Assembly: GCA_905221605.1 (NCBI GenBank)
Contig: CAJNDS010002710.1
Location: forward strand, 211,027 to 275,026
Direction of reading: 5' to 3'
Source: Symbiodinium natans
Taxonomy: Eukaryota; Sar; Dinophyceae; Suessiales; Symbiodiniaceae
DNA length: 64,000 nt
Shown here: one piece after another, positions 45,701 through 58,458 of the stretch
Layout of the letters: every line of letters begins with the position of its first letter
Numbering within the stretch: position 1 is the stretch's first letter
Made by a program: the position numbers and the translations under genes
Notes under the pieces: model-generated
Seen by the model: only the letters and a program-made list of their open reading frames with translations
Database searches by the model: none
What the model was told of the DNA's origin: nothing

Positions 45701-46069
45701 GCCCGGTGGTTTGTTGTTGTTTAGACAGTTCCGGTCGTCCATTGTTGAATCAAACTGTGTTACATCTTGGATGTTATTGGTAAAACAGCAGGTGACTGTT
45801 GTGGGATATAGGCTTTTTTCCAGCAGATGTATGCAAGCCCGAGGTTGAAGACGGAGATTGATTATGGAACGATGTCCCGGTTTTGCCGTGAAGACTGGCA
45901 GGTGTGAGATCTCCAAAGCTAACCCGCAGGTTCTAAGAGCTAACATTTGAACAGTTTTGAGGCCAAAGGCCATGTTATACGATGCGTTTAGAGATTTAGA
46001 AATCGTAAGCCCATGCTAGTCCACAGATTTCAAGTAAGTCATTAAGCAGGCTGCTGACCTTGCTACCAG
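42761..46069. other. spacer with degenerate GTTGTGACCGC repeat
   Basis: 44190-44560 is a degenerate array of GCGTTGTGACC/GTTGTGTTGTAAC words and 44580-44710 of GCAGTGGCGGAGTGGCAG words. 45178-45366 has a possible exon (after TGATGTCACAG) reading GVSLLHAASDCANSAGKMLA. A short CCCTAAA run is at 45586-45602. No other gene supported. Confidence 0.4.
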
Positions 46070-46459
46070 GTGAATGTGCATCCCGACTCCATCCATTCGT
46101 CCAAGCTGAACCGGGATGATTTCTTCCGTCGCTTACGAGCATTCTTCAACGAGCGGCAGGATTTCTTCTTTGTGGCTCTTCAGGGTGAGGGTACAGATGG
46201 CAACTTGCAGCTGGATGATGGCACAGTATCATGTAAAGATGTCATACAGTTGTGGAGGAATAGAAGGAGGCTCGCCCTTCCATCTGCCATCTTGTTCCTT
46301 CTTCTGGATTTTTGCCACAGTGGAGCATGGGCAGATTTCAGCACAAGTCTAGCGCCGGAGCTTGGAGTTTGTGTGCAAGCAGCCTGTTCGGCAAGTGGTA
46401 AGACACCCGACTGTCGTTCACCCAAGTTTGGATCAAAACGCAGCAAAGGAAGGAGGTGA
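46070..46459 (+). CDS. caspase/metacaspase-like (C14) domain exon
   Basis: After TTGCTACCAG the frame reads VNVHPDSIHSSKLNRDDFFR..., then FFFVALQGEGTDGNLQLDDG and ILFLLLDFCHSGAW, then VCVQAACSASGKTPD. The layout strand-loop-DDG and D-CHSG with the following V.V..AC strand is that of peptidase C14. The Cys in CHSG is present; where the family has GHG the sequence has GEG (46184-46192), so the general-base His is missing. The exon may end at GTAAGA (46398) or at TGA 46457. A later segment (46510-46674, after CCCGCAG) could be the next exon. Upstream exons are unresolved. Confidence 0.6.
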   Translation: MNVHPDSIHSSKLNRDDFFRRLRAFFNERQDFFFVALQGEGTDGNLQLDDGTVSCKDVIQLWRNRRRLALPSAILFLLLDFCHSGAWADFSTSLAPELGVCVQAACSASGKTPDCRSPKFGSKRSKGRR

Positions 46460-47701
46460 CCCCAGCACCAAAAATAAAAAAAAGGAAGCCGTGCTATCAC
46501 ATCCCGCAGGGTGTTAAATTGCCGACGTTTGGCAAATGCTCAATCCTCCTTCTGGGCAGTGCTTCTAAGCAACACGACGTGCAAGATGAACAGCAAGTAC
46601 CGCATGCCTTGTGCAAGGTGGACGGCAGCTCATTCTTGCAAGATGGTAGCTTGACTTTTACTGCGGATGGCTGAAAAGCATTTGACAAGAGCTGCAGTCA
46701 TTGCAGGGAGTCATGACTTCCAGTATAACACATTACTTACATGTCCTGCGCTCAACGCCCATGTCCTCACCCCCTCTCCCTACTGGTAAACCTCTCATTA
46801 TTTGAGAACGAATACAACTTCTAGTACCAGTTCCATTTTGGGCAAGCAATATTATCAGTTCCATTTTGGGCAAGCAAGGTGGGGGCACGGGTCTCATTTT
46901 AGGTGACGGCGCCCCTAACGCGCCTTATGGGGGGAGGGGTGGGCGGCTGGGGGGTGGGGGGTGGGCGTGCGGGGTGGGGCTGGGGGGTTAATAACGACTC
47001 TGCCGACGTTAACCATGAACCCAAGCGATGCAACCCAACCTTTCGTATGTTGTACAAAGAGGCAAAAGTGTTTTGGGCATGGTCGCCATCTGAATGGGTG
47101 TCGCCACCCCTTTCAGACACACATCCCCTTCAGACACAATGATAGAAAGAAAGACGGAAAGAAAGCAACAAGACATAGAAAGAAAGATTGAAGAAAGACG
47201 CAAAGACAGAAAAAAAGAGCAGGGCCTGACAAAGTTTCGTTTGGAGTCCACGACAAAATGCTGCTGCTGTCGCCTGGGTGTTGGCACGTTAATTTTCTGA
47301 ACTTATAGACAGTCTCAGGGAGCCGTGGCCTGCTAGCTGATACGCCCTGTTATAAATACGGATTTATTCCAAGTTTATAGAAATATGAAAAAACAACTCT
47401 ATGCAAAACAGCAAGGCGCACTACAGGCGCTGTTAATGAAGCATATCATGTTGTGATTTTATAGGGTCTGTAAGGGAATCATTGGCAATTATTTCAAGAC
47501 TCCATAGTAGCGTAACCGTGCGTTTCATGATGCATATGCAAAGCGCAATGGTGCATGTCTGGAACACCCTCCTAAGCGATTTGCTCGCCCATGTGACTAC
47601 AATATATCCCTCGCAGCAAATGCCACGAAAACCTGATTCTAGTTAAATGGGCACAGAAATCACTTGCAGATCCTGTTTTTTTGTTCATGTGGCGAGCGGA
47701 G

Positions 47702-48363
47702 GCAGCCAGATGCTCTACTTGCATGTGGACATCATGAATTTTCTGAGCAGCTGCCAATTCCGGTCCTTTGCAGATTTCCAAGATGAAGCAACACAAATGC
47801 GAAGAAGCTGGACACATTATTCCGTGGAGGCCATGCTGCTTTTTCAGCTGCAAGACTATTACGTGCTAAAGAGGTTTCGTCGCAAGTGCGAAATGTGGCA
47901 GAGACTTGACCAGATCATTAAGACGGCGCGAGCGTACGGCACCGCTCACGCGACAGCGGTTCGAGCATTGGCGCTGGCTTGGAAGAGCTATGCTAGCTTG
48001 GGCTGTCTAAAGCTGCAGTACGACGAGACAATCTACAAGCAAGGGCTGGAAGCTTTGTTTGAGCTGCTGGAGCTCTCAGACCAGACCAGCCTAAGCAACG
48101 TGGTGTGTGCAGAAGTAAAAATGGCCATTGGCTTCTGGAACGAAAAATACCAGGCATGGCCTGGTACATGGGATCAAGCCGAGAAGTTTCTTTTGCAGAC
48201 TTTGACGCATTACGCCAGATGTGGCTTTGTGGAGGAACTTGCTAATGATGGTATCAAGCTTTGCCGGATTCAAGTGCAGAAGCATGTTCCAGACGGAATT
48301 GCGGCCTTTTATGAAGTGCGTGTTGTGGAAGCTCAAATGCGCATGAACCGACACCTGCAAACG
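47702..48363 (+). CDS. long helical exon, unrecognised
   Basis: A 662-nt exon after a T-run and GCGGAG, ending ACG|GTGCAC. It reads SQMLYLHVDIMNFLSSCQFR..., then RSWTHYSVEAMLLFQLQDYY, WQRLDQIIKTARAYGTAHAT and KFLLQTLTHYARCGFVEELA. It is nearly all helix and could be a helical-repeat solenoid. It is on the same strand as, and 1.2 kb beyond, the caspase-like exon, so possibly the same gene. No family recognised. Confidence 0.5.
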
Positions 48364-48548
48364 GTGCACCGCCAGGGCCTGCAGCGCTTCAGTGAACGAA
48401 GCAGCATACGTTGCCTTGGAACATTGATTCTGGGATGTTGTTGAGCATGAGACACATTTTGCATTTTCGTGTGTACTCGAAAACCCTCCCCCAAAACGAT
48501 CTGCTTTGACGTTATCACAACAATATCCCCAGGATTGAGCTCTGTGAG

Positions 48549-48834
48549 CCGCGCCCGGCGAAGGAGACTGACGGTCTTGGCTTGCTGGTGGTGGCTCAAA
48601 TCGCGCCGGCTGCCATGTTGTGGCACTGCTACATTGCTCACCCCAGGTTCAGAGATGGCCCCAGGGAGGACCAACTTGCAGACGAATTTTCTCAAGCACG
48701 CATGATGAGGTCCGTTGGCTGTCGAATCATGTTCTTCTTGCACAGAAGCGATTTGCACAACTTGGAGCCCTTCATGTGGTACGCGCCTTCCTTGCACAAA
48801 TTCGAGACTTTCTCGGTGTCAGCTTGCAAGTAGT
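48549..48834 (+). CDS. candidate exon
   Basis: Two overlapping frames look coding: IAPAAMLWHCYIAHPRFRDG... and EVRWLSNHVLLAQKRFAQLG.... Only one can be real. It lies just downstream of the helical exon. Confidence 0.3.
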
Positions 48835-50314
48835 TTTAGCACAGTGCATGTTCTAGCACAGGTCATGTTTCCGTTGTGTCAACGGGAATTCAGCGCCAGC
48901 CTTTGCAAAGCAAAATTGGACTGTGGCCAGAGTGACGGACATACTGCAGCACATGCTAATTTAGTGGACCCGACGCGGTAGAATTTGGGTATCCCATTGC
49001 CGCAGCGCCGCAGGATCTGTCTACCCCACCAACAGTCCTAAGACTCCTTTTGCAATAGACCTCGGTTCCCGATTATTGAGTGCGTCGGCCCTTAGGAAAG
49101 GAGGTCCCAAGTCACGCGGCAGCTCACACGGAACGGAACAGCGCGCCATTTCAACAACCCACCAGTCCAACACCCAAGACATCGTACTCCCCAATTTTAA
49201 ACCATTTGGGCAGTTGCTTGTATTCAGTAAAACATGCAAGAACAGTGGCTCCAGTTGAAATTCCCCCACTTTTGGGAACATCATTCTAGGCGAAATCGCA
49301 TGTGGCATCAAAAATGTGGTTCTTGGCAAAGGGATGGCCTTAGGATTTGGGGACCTCTTGCATTGTTGTCTGCTGAATGTCTGCAGGTGCTGTGACGTAG
49401 ATGTTGTGTTGTTGGGGCGTTGTATGCACGATGAGCAGACCTGAGGTATTTCTGAAGAGGCAGGCCGTTGCAGCAAAGGGCGTGCCTTCATGAGAAGTTC
49501 GCTGCAGCAGGATTTGTGTACCGAGTTGGCTAACGGCATTTCTGTGATTGCAGAAACTTGGCTGTTGTTGTTTTTCAAAGGGCGCAATGGCCTTAATGCG
49601 TCCAAACCACTTTTGTTTTGGGGCCATCTCGTGCTGCCGAACCATTGTGGTTCTGTATCAACAAAGCACTTATATTGCCAGGCCTTTTTGTTGCAGGCAG
49701 CGGTGAAACCGTCCCCAGCTTTTCGTGTTTTTCCGGGGTGGGGGGTGGGGGTGGGGGGCGGTGGTGGAAGCTTGACAAGCAAGTTTGAAGCAAAAATGCG
49801 GTAAATAGCAGTGTGTGCGGCATGTTCGCAAAGGCATGAACAATTGTGACAGCGCGTCTGGTTGCAGAAGCATCCAACATACTCCTGCAAAATATTACCT
49901 ATTGAAAAGCAAACACGCTGAAACTTCCAGTGTTGTGGGCACGTTCGCAACAGGCTTGTGACAGTGCATCTTGTTCCACGCTTTGACACCGACAGCCCGA
50001 AAGCCGGAAGACGGCCTTGTTGGTAGGCACCCAAAACAAGTGTGTCACGTAGGCGAAACGCTTACTTTCATAAAACTAAGGTACGGTTTCAACTGGTCTT
50101 TTTTGGATGACTTCCCGTTGTTTTCGTTGTACTTCGGCGCATGAGGTGGACGGTGAATGTTTAAGAATCATTGGGGCGTCATGCCTGGATGTCGGGCAAG
50201 GGAAAGGCATTCCATGAAAGTGCTGGGCATGCACATGTGTCTCAGTTGATTGAATCAGGTTTTTTTGTAGTCGACCAGGGACCAGGTTGATGGGAGAATC
50301 GGTTTGCTTGGGGA

Positions 50315-50431
50315 ATGTCAAAATGCGACTTTCTGGCGAAACCGTTCGTCATTTCAAACCAAGCCGGTGAAAAGGTCCGTGGCCGGCATGGCAGTGGTGA
50401 ATTGGTCTATCACTTACTGGAGGTTTCATTG
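50315..50431 (+). CDS. candidate exon
   Basis: Reads AKPFVISNQAGEKVRGRHGS and ELVYHLLEVSL up to a GTAAGC donor at 50432. Acceptor not fixed. Unrecognised. Confidence 0.3.
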
Positions 50432-52339
50432 GTAAGCTCCCCTTGGCCAGAAGCACTGAGACATCCAAAAAGACGGGGTCCTTGCTTTCGGGGTTTCAGC
50501 CGTGGTGCGCCAGTCTTGGCAATTTGCTGCGCCAGCTTTTGTGTCGAGATTTGTCGTCTGGGCCGGACGGGCAGCGGATGGTGACATCTATAGCTGAGAT
50601 CGATCAAGGTCGTGGCATGGGATCGGCCCATGATGTCTGATTAAGCCTAGTGCCAATGGAATCATTGCTTAAGAAAGCCCTTTGTGCAACTTGTAACATG
50701 CGAATGTCGAATACTCAGGCATGTATGAGTTTGTGACATTGCCAGCAAATCGGAGCCATGGAAGCTTTCGGTTTACCGCCGAGCAAGGCGCGATGCTGTG
50801 TTTTTTTGTTCTCCACGTGTTTGGGGTGCAGTTGGCAAAGGTACCGCGGATTGATGAAGCTTTCCAGAATGGCGGGCCCGTTTCTGAGACTTAGTGTCCA
50901 TGTTTGGCAAAGCTGTCCAGAAACGACATGCAGCAAAGATTGCAGAATGTTGAAAGCGTAAGCTTTCGGTGAGGTCCGCAGGGGTACCCGGGGTACCCCC
51001 GGAGCTACAAGCGCTGCTGCAGCCACTTGTTTGCAATGACATTGACATGGCCCTGTCGCTAGGACCACTAGGAGACGGCGATCAATGCTTGCACCTCGAT
51101 GTTAACCCCTGAGCCAGGTCAACACATCCCACAATAAAAGCAGGCAAAATCAGCATCTACTTAGGACCTCAGCGCGATTGAGCCCGTGCGTACGTGCAAA
51201 GTCCATGGGTGCACAGGGAAAATTTTGCACAAATCGGCCCTGCAGGACCTTGCCGCCCGAAGCGCAAGCGGCCGCGGCTGCGGCCGCGCAAGCCCTTGGG
51301 ATGCTGGGAGCTTGAGAGGGCTCTCCTAATGATTCGAATGGTTTCTGTTAGCCGTATGTCGCTTGGTTGTTTATTCTGTTGCTCTTGTGCTTCATCTTGG
51401 CAATCCACCACGCGGTAGAAACCCGGCCATTGCTTGACAAAGGTCCGCCGAGTCTTCCCCCTATTCTTTTCAAGCCACGCTTACGATTTCTACTCCCCGG
51501 GCTTCTGGTTCTACATGGACTGATGCGAAGGACACCCAAAGCATAACAATCAATTGCTCAGGCACCAGGTCCCAGCCTGTGCCCTGCCAGTATAGAAGCA
51601 ACGGGAAGGACTGGGAGGCGGAAACCAACCGCTTGAAGGTAATTGAACCCCCCGGAGACACCACACAAGGCGCAAGCAGACAGCAGAATCACCCCAAGTA
51701 TCTTCCCAACTCTTTTGGAGGTTGGGGGGTGTGGGAGGGCTCGTGGGTAGACCTGCTGTTTTGTGTAGGTGCGATGTATGCACTGTTGTTTTTGCCAATG
51801 TTGATTCCTCTGTTTTGTCTGCAAGATGGAGGTTGTGGCATGTGTTGTGGTTGGAATGTTGTGGTTGGGATTGTCAGGGTCACTCTCATGGCAGCTTTGA
51901 CTGAGGTGTAGATTTCAGGACTTCCGGGTTAGTAGGGCATCCGGGAGAAGGCCCAGGGTTTCAAGCCTCAGCACGAAGTGAAGAATCTGTAGCCTAAGCA
52001 TGAGCATTGCCTACAGTCCCACACCGCAAATTCTTGACACTGAGCCGACCTGTACATAAAGTAATCTCAACTTCTTGGCCCAGTCCTGCTCCAGCTGGCA
52101 CGGTTCCAGGAGCAGGCCGTGCCAGTACATATCTGCAACAGTAACACAAGACACCTGAATGTTGCTTTCTCTCTTGCTTCCGCTGCGGGGGTGTGTTTTT
52201 GCCTGGCAGGAGCACTTACTGTCGTCACGTCTCCTCGTTGTTGTTTAATTTGGTACATTGAGATTCGTGAGAGCTGGGCTGTGTTGCTGGGTGCCGCATA
52301 TCTAGCATATTCTAAAGCAGCCGCCCAACTTGCGGTAGG

Positions 52340-53813
52340 CTTGTGGAGGTTCGGGTGACGCGTTCACTGCTCGGGTTGAATGTTAAACTCCTGCGGAACT
52401 TGCGAACGACGTATGCGATTTGGGGCTGTAAGGTGAGAGGGAAGGTTGCCAGTCGTCGGAATACATATCAGATGGCCCATTCTCTCACGCCGTTTTATGC
52501 ACTCACCCAACCCTGGACAACGATGCAAAGCTGGCTTGTCATTCGTGTGGCTCCCTGGGACATTCGCTTTGAGACTTTCCAGTTTCGGCATGAGTTCTCG
52601 TCACTTGGCTTCGAGTTGTCCGAAGAATGCTGTGACTGGCTATGGATTTGGCAGGGGTGGGTGCCTCCACGCCCATGTCGGCGCTCCCATCGATGCGGGC
52701 TGCTCAGATTGCGAGGGATCATGCGGCATGTGCCCTTCTTTGCGTTGCTTGCTCGTTTTGCCTTCGTTTGTTATCGTTTGCATGTCCACGTCCGAAGCCA
52801 AGACCCGATTACCTGCTTATATAAAGTGTCGACCTTCACCCTTTTGAGCCCTTGTCTCTCAACACCCCCTAGCCTTAGACCCCGTAAACCATTGTTACCG
52901 TCATCAGCCATCGTATCAAATGTTCGACTCTTGGAGCTCCTTACCTTTCGTGCGAGCGCCAGTAAAAAGCCCTGTAAACGCAGAACCCCGGTATCCAAAA
53001 AAAAAGCCAGTTGCGATTGGAGTCTCAGCATCCGAGGCCGGGGCAAGCGCCGGCCCCCCGGGTAATTCCGCAGAGGCCCTGGTTCGTGTGGTGAGTGAAG
53101 TTTCGAACAGTCGACTTTTTTTTGATCTGTTGGCTTTATTGGTCGATTGGGGAGCGCGCTTGAGAGTTGAGGGGGTTTCATGGAGTTGTTCTCTCGAAAG
53201 CTTTCGTCCGCGTAGGTTTTCTGTGAGGCTTCGGTGCTGAGGTGGGCGGTTAAGAGCTCCTGTTCCAACACCCCCCGAAGCCCACTCTGAGTGTCCCATG
53301 CCCCTGGTGTGGTGGTCAAGCTTAGACATCTGGGCATGTCTCAGAGGAAGCAGTTGCGATACCTTGGGCACGAGTTCAGTTTATGGGAGTCTGAGCGGAG
53401 ACAGCCTTCTGTGGATGCCCAGCGCATGCCGAGATTCCCGGGACCGCAATGTCCCTGTAGTGCATCATTGCGCACACGAGCACCGGGGGTCATCGTGAGT
53501 TTCTGGACTCGCTTCATCGGAAATGCGGCAGTATTTTGTGCCAAAGCTAAGGCCTCCCCAGAATATGATGCAGATGCTTTCGCCATCAGCGCTGGGGGCC
53601 GAGGGGGTGCATGTTTGGGAAAGACTTGACTTGGAGATTCACTGTTCAATCTTCCGAGTTTTGCTGAGAAGCTCCATACATCCAAAGCCACCCAGGAGCA
53701 AGCCACCAGAGACATCGCTGGTTCCTCCGGGCTTGCTGAGCACTCAGAGCAGGGCGGGACGAGCGAGCAAGTTTTGGTTTCCGGGTTCAACGTTTGTTGA
53801 TTTGCGGGCTTAG
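52340..53813 (+). CDS. group of candidate plus-strand exons
   Basis: Three open segments: 52343-52850 (RVAPWDIRFETFQFRHEFSS...), 52920-53090 (EPRYPKKKPVAIGVSASEAG... before GTGAGT) and 53523-53813 (RPPQNMMQMLSPSALGAEGV..., stop near 53811). They have protein-like composition but overlap long minus-strand frames and were not joined. Unrecognised. Confidence 0.25.
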
Positions 53814-54289
53814 CCGGAATTGTAGGGCTCGCAAGGTATTATCCTCGCGCAAGCATCCTCAGGATCATTTCTTGCAGCCTCATGACACGGCCCGGTTGAG
53901 CTTGAACCCAGCGTTACACCTGCTAAAGGTCAGGTTAGCGTAAGTTCTCGAAGTTTCTCGAGGACCAATGTTGTTGGAACGCCAGTGGCCACTGGAACCT
54001 CACGATTTGCGATGTGTTTTGGCTGTGTCCTTACTATTGTGTTTAAGGGGTGGGTATGTTTGGCGATTGAAACATTCACATCTCCCAATTTACGAAAGCA
54101 CCTGATTCCCAATTTCCAAATAATCTTAGAGTTCTGCAAAACGAATATTCTCCAACAAGGTGAGCATTCATGATGGTGACATGTGCACGCTGTGCTAGTT
54201 TCGGACCAAAAGTAAACATGGCCCCAGTTGTTGGAAGCTGGGAGGGTGCCCAGGCTTAGAAGGTGGTGGTGATGGTGATTTGACAGCGG

Positions 54290-56605
54290 CAGCAGTAGGG
54301 CGTGCCTGACTACTGCTTCCTTTGCACAAAAGCTTCGGCGATGGAAATGCGATAAACCTGCTCAGATCGGACTTCTGAAACACCGCTGCAGGTCATGGGT
54401 GTGGTCTCAGTTCTCTGGGACCATGCTCATGTCCTGCAGCGTTGTTTCAGAAGTCCGATCTGAGCAGGTTTATGGCATTCTGTACAGCGAAACATGTTTG
54501 CTCGCACAGAGGGCCATGCGAGCGCCTAGCTGCAACTCGGAACAGCTTCAGCTAAATGCGGTTTCTCTCCACCTGAGCTCTAGTAGCTCCTTAGTTTCGG
54601 TTGCGCAGGCTGGTGCAGGACAGGCGCATCAGCAAATCCAACGCGAGAAGATGGGCCAATGAGATCCGGGAGATATTGTGGAGGAACTTCGTGGCATCAA
54701 CGAAGGCAGCGCTCGCCGCTGTTAAACCCGGCAAGCATCGTGGCACCGAATTCGGCTTGGCCTCATCAGTGGGTTCAGCAGTAGGGCGTGCCTGACTACT
54801 GCTTCCTTTGCACAAAAGCTTCGGCGATGGAAATGCGATAAACCTGCTCAGATCGGACTTCTGAAACACCGCTGCAGGTCATGGGTGTGGTCTCAGTTCT
54901 CTGGGACCATGCTCATGTCCTGCAGCGTTGTTTCAGAAGTCCGATCTGAGTAGGTTTATGGCATTCTGTACAGCGAAACATGTTTGCTCGCACAGAGGGC
55001 CATGCGAGCGCCCAGCTGCAACTCGGAACAGCTTCAGCTAGATGCGGTTTCTCTCCACCTGAGCTCTAGTAGCTCCTTAGTTTCGGTTGCGCAGGCTGGT
55101 GCAGGACAGGCGCATCAGCAAATCCAACGCGAGAAGATGGGCCAATGAGATCCGGGAGATATTGTGGAGGAACTTCGTGGCATCAACTAAGGCAGCGCTC
55201 GCCGCTGTTAAGCCCGGCAAGCATCATGGCACCGAATTCGGCTTGGCCTCATCAGTGGGTTCAGCAGTAGGGCGTGCCTGACTACTGCTTCCTTTGCACA
55301 AAAGCTTCGGCGATGGAAATGCGATAAACCTGCTCAGATCGGACTTCTGAAACACCGCTGCAGGTCATGGGTGTGGTCTCAGTTCTCTGGGACCATGCCC
55401 ATGACCTGCAGCGTTGTTTCAGAAGTCCGATCTGAGCAGGTTTATGGCATTCTGCACAGCGAAACATGCTTGCTCGCACAGAGGGCCATGCGAGCGCCTA
55501 GCTGCAACTCGGAACAGCTTCAGCTAGATGCGGTTTCTCTCCACCTGAGCTCTAGTAGCTCCTGAGTTTCGGTTGCGCAGGCTGGTGCAGGACAGGCGCA
55601 TCAGCAAATCCAACACGAGAAGATGGGCCAATGAGACCCGGGAGATGTTGTGGAGGAACTTCGTGGCATCAACGAAGGCGCGCTCGCCGCTGTTAAACCC
55701 GGCAAGCATCGTGGCGCCGAATTCGGCTTGGCCTCATCAGTGGGTTCAGCAGTAGGGCGTGCCTGACTACTGCTTCCTTTGCACAAAAGCTTCGGCGATG
55801 GAAATGCGATCTGAGCAGGTTTATGGCATTCTGTGCAGCGAAACGTGTTTGCTCGCACAGAGGGCCATGCGAGCGCCCAGCTGCAACTCGGAACAGCTTC
55901 AGCTAGATGCGGTTTCTCTCCACCTGAGCTCTAGTAGCTCCTTAGTTTCGGTTGCGCAGGCTGGTGCAGGACAGGCGCATCAGCAAATCCAACGCGAGAA
56001 GATGGGCCAATGAGATCCGGGAGATATTGTGGAGGAACTTCTGGCATCAACTAAGGCAGCGCTCGCCGCAGCTAAACCCGGCAAGCATCGTGGCACCGAG
56101 TTCGGCTTGGCCTCATCAGTGGGTTCAGCAGTAGGGCGTGCCTGACTACTGCTTCCTTTGCACAAAAGCTTCGGCGATGGAAATGCGATAAACCTGCTCA
56201 GATCGGACTTCTGAAACACCGCTGCAGGTCATGGGTGTGGTCTCAGTTCTGACCATGCCCATGACCTGCAGCGTTGTTTCAGAAGTCCGATCTGAGCAGG
56301 TTTATGGCATTCTGTACAGCGAAACATGTTTGCTCGCACAGAGGGCCATGCGAGCGCCCAGCTGCAACTCGGAACAGCTTCAGCTAGATGCGGTTTCTCT
56401 CCACCTGAGCTCTAGTAGCTCCTTAGTTTCGGTTGCGCAGGCTGGTGCAGGACAGGCGCATCAGCAAATCCAACGCGAGAAGATGGGCCAGTGAGATCCG
56501 GGAGATATTGTGGAGGAACTTCGTGGCATCAACTAAGGCAAGCTCGCCGCTGTTAAGCCCGGCAAGCATCGTGGCACCGAATTCGGCTTAGCCTCATCAG
56601 TGGGT
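54290..56605 (+). repeat. five-unit 486-bp tandem array with internal palindrome
   Basis: Unit starts at CCTGACTACTGC at 54305, 54791, 55277, 55762 and 56141. Each unit has a roughly 35-bp inverted repeat (CAGATCGGACTTCTGAAACA ... and inverse) and, after GGTTGCGCAG, a frame RRLVQDRRISKSNARRWANE... ending GSAVGRA. That frame is intact in units 1 and 2 and broken by small indels in units 3, 4 and 5. Unit 4 lacks the palindrome (379 bp). High identity suggests recent expansion. Confidence 0.95.
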
Positions 56606-58435
56606 TGCTTTTGGTGAAGCTTCATGGGTCGTCGCCTTCCTGCCTCCCCCAGCGACAGCAGCCTGGAGCAGTAGGAAGGTATCAGGCCAGCTCCAATCAG
56701 CAACCAAAGCAGCGCGCGCTGTTTCGGTTCTTCATAACAACTATCGTCCGACACGACTCACGACAGATCCCAAATCGAACTGCCTCGGCGCGGCGCTCGA
56801 AAAGACGTGCTCTGGCTCGGTCCCGTGCGCGTGCTGTTTGCAGGCAAAACGCCGTTGTGTCCTTTGCTTCGTATTGGGGCCCGCAAGCCTTCTGAAGCTT
56901 TGAGGATGGGCCTAATGCCGGCCCGGGGCCCGGCTGGAGAGGCCGCGGCCTGGAACCCAATGGCGCAGGCAGGGTTTGGGATGGTTCGCGTACTACCTCC
57001 CCCGACCTGGGCGTCCAAAACATTTATTTTCCACAAGATTGCTCACCGGTCTGATTGAAGATTCTTGTGGGTTCGCTCTGATTCTCTGACTCTCATTGAC
57101 TCTTTTGCCTCTCTCTCTCTCTCTGACTCTAACTCTCTCTCGCTCTTTGAGTCTGTCTGTCTTTATTTCTGTCTTTTTTTCTTTCATTCCTTCTTTCTTT
57201 CCACTGCTTTCTTTATTTCCACTGCTTTCTTTCCTTCCACTGTTTAACATGCTCATGTCTGAACACAACGAAGGGTACTGCAGCCTAACCATCTGACGTG
57301 CTCCTGATGCTATGTTCCTGATCTGGTCTGGAGGTCCACTTTATAACTACTAGTGCATGAAACATACAAAAAGGAGCATAAGTATGAATATACATTAACA
57401 ATTCTTTAGGTAGATACGGCTGTCGCGCAGGCGAAAGGCGCCTGGGGTGGAAAAGGTGGCTGGATGCCGCCCGGGGCGCAGGCCCACGTGCAGAACTCCA
57501 GGATGTGGGGCGCAGTCCGAAGTTTGTTGAGCAATAAAGCCCCGAAGGCCAGAAAGCGTTTCAGAAGGGCTGGCCATGGGGTGCGTGTGCTCTTTGCATG
57601 TGTTTTTGCATGTTTGAACTTCATGACAATGTTGATTTCTCAAAGATTTTGTGACCGAACTCTCGAGACTCTGTGCTTCATGCTATCTTGACTTGCAAAG
57701 AACAGGTTCGTAAGAGAGTAAGAAAAAGCAATACTTAATGAATTGATTCATGAGTCTTGTGCTTTCTCATTTGGTCACAAACTATACCAAGCATACAGAC
57801 TTCCACGAGGGTTGTAAGGATAAGTAATATGAACAAGGTCGTGGAGTGTCCAGGCAGTGGTAAAGGGGTCCACAGCAATTCGTTAAGTAGTTGTAGGTCC
57901 AAACCCCATGTATGTTTAGTCGTCCTAGTTGTGGCCGACTCCGGCTGTAGCAACACATCAAGACTTGGACATTTGTTATACTGCTGTCTCTTAACAAGTA
58001 ATCTTCTGCAGGTCCCAGCTTTACGTCTTGTTGGCAGGGAAAGGGGCTTAGAATCTTACACAGATTCGCAAGTTCACTTCGGCACGCGGTTTAACTGGAA
58101 AATGCAAGCCTCCGTAAGGGCCCAACCCTCACTCCTTCGGCCCGCTCCTTTGGCCCATTTCCTTTGGCGCACGCCTTGGGCCCCAGGCGCTCCAGCTCCG
58201 CACCCCCAGCTCGGTGCCTCCTCGCGTGGTACCAGCAAGAAGCGACGTGCCGGGAGCTGAAAACTTGGGGCAAAGTGGCAGCTACCCCTAAACCCTAAAC
58301 CCTAAACCCTAAACCCTAAACCCTAAACCCTAAACCCTAAACCCTAAACCCTACACCCTAAACCCTAAACCCTAAACCCTAAACCCTAAACCCTAAACCC
58401 TAAACCCTAAACCTGAAACCCTAAATGGAATTCAG
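56606..58435. other. spacer, weak ORFs, ends in telomeric tract
   Basis: Plus frames 56620-56895 (RYQASSNQQPKQRALFRFFI) and 56810-57058 (LFAGKTPLCPLLRIGARKPS) overlap and are undecided. CT-rich patch at 57105-57240. Confidence 0.3.
58286..58426 (-). repeat. telomeric tract
   Basis: Nineteen to twenty CCCTAAA units with single CCCTACA and CCTGAAA variants. No exon pair resolved. Confidence 0.95.
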
Positions 58436-58458
58436 CACGTCATGCATCTGATTCCTCC

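Noticed and set aside
54399-56494. Repeated ORFs SEQVYGILYSETCLLAQRAM in the 486-bp array as separate genes
   Set aside because: They are copies of one repeat unit, and each overlaps an opposite-strand frame; no gene structure is supported.
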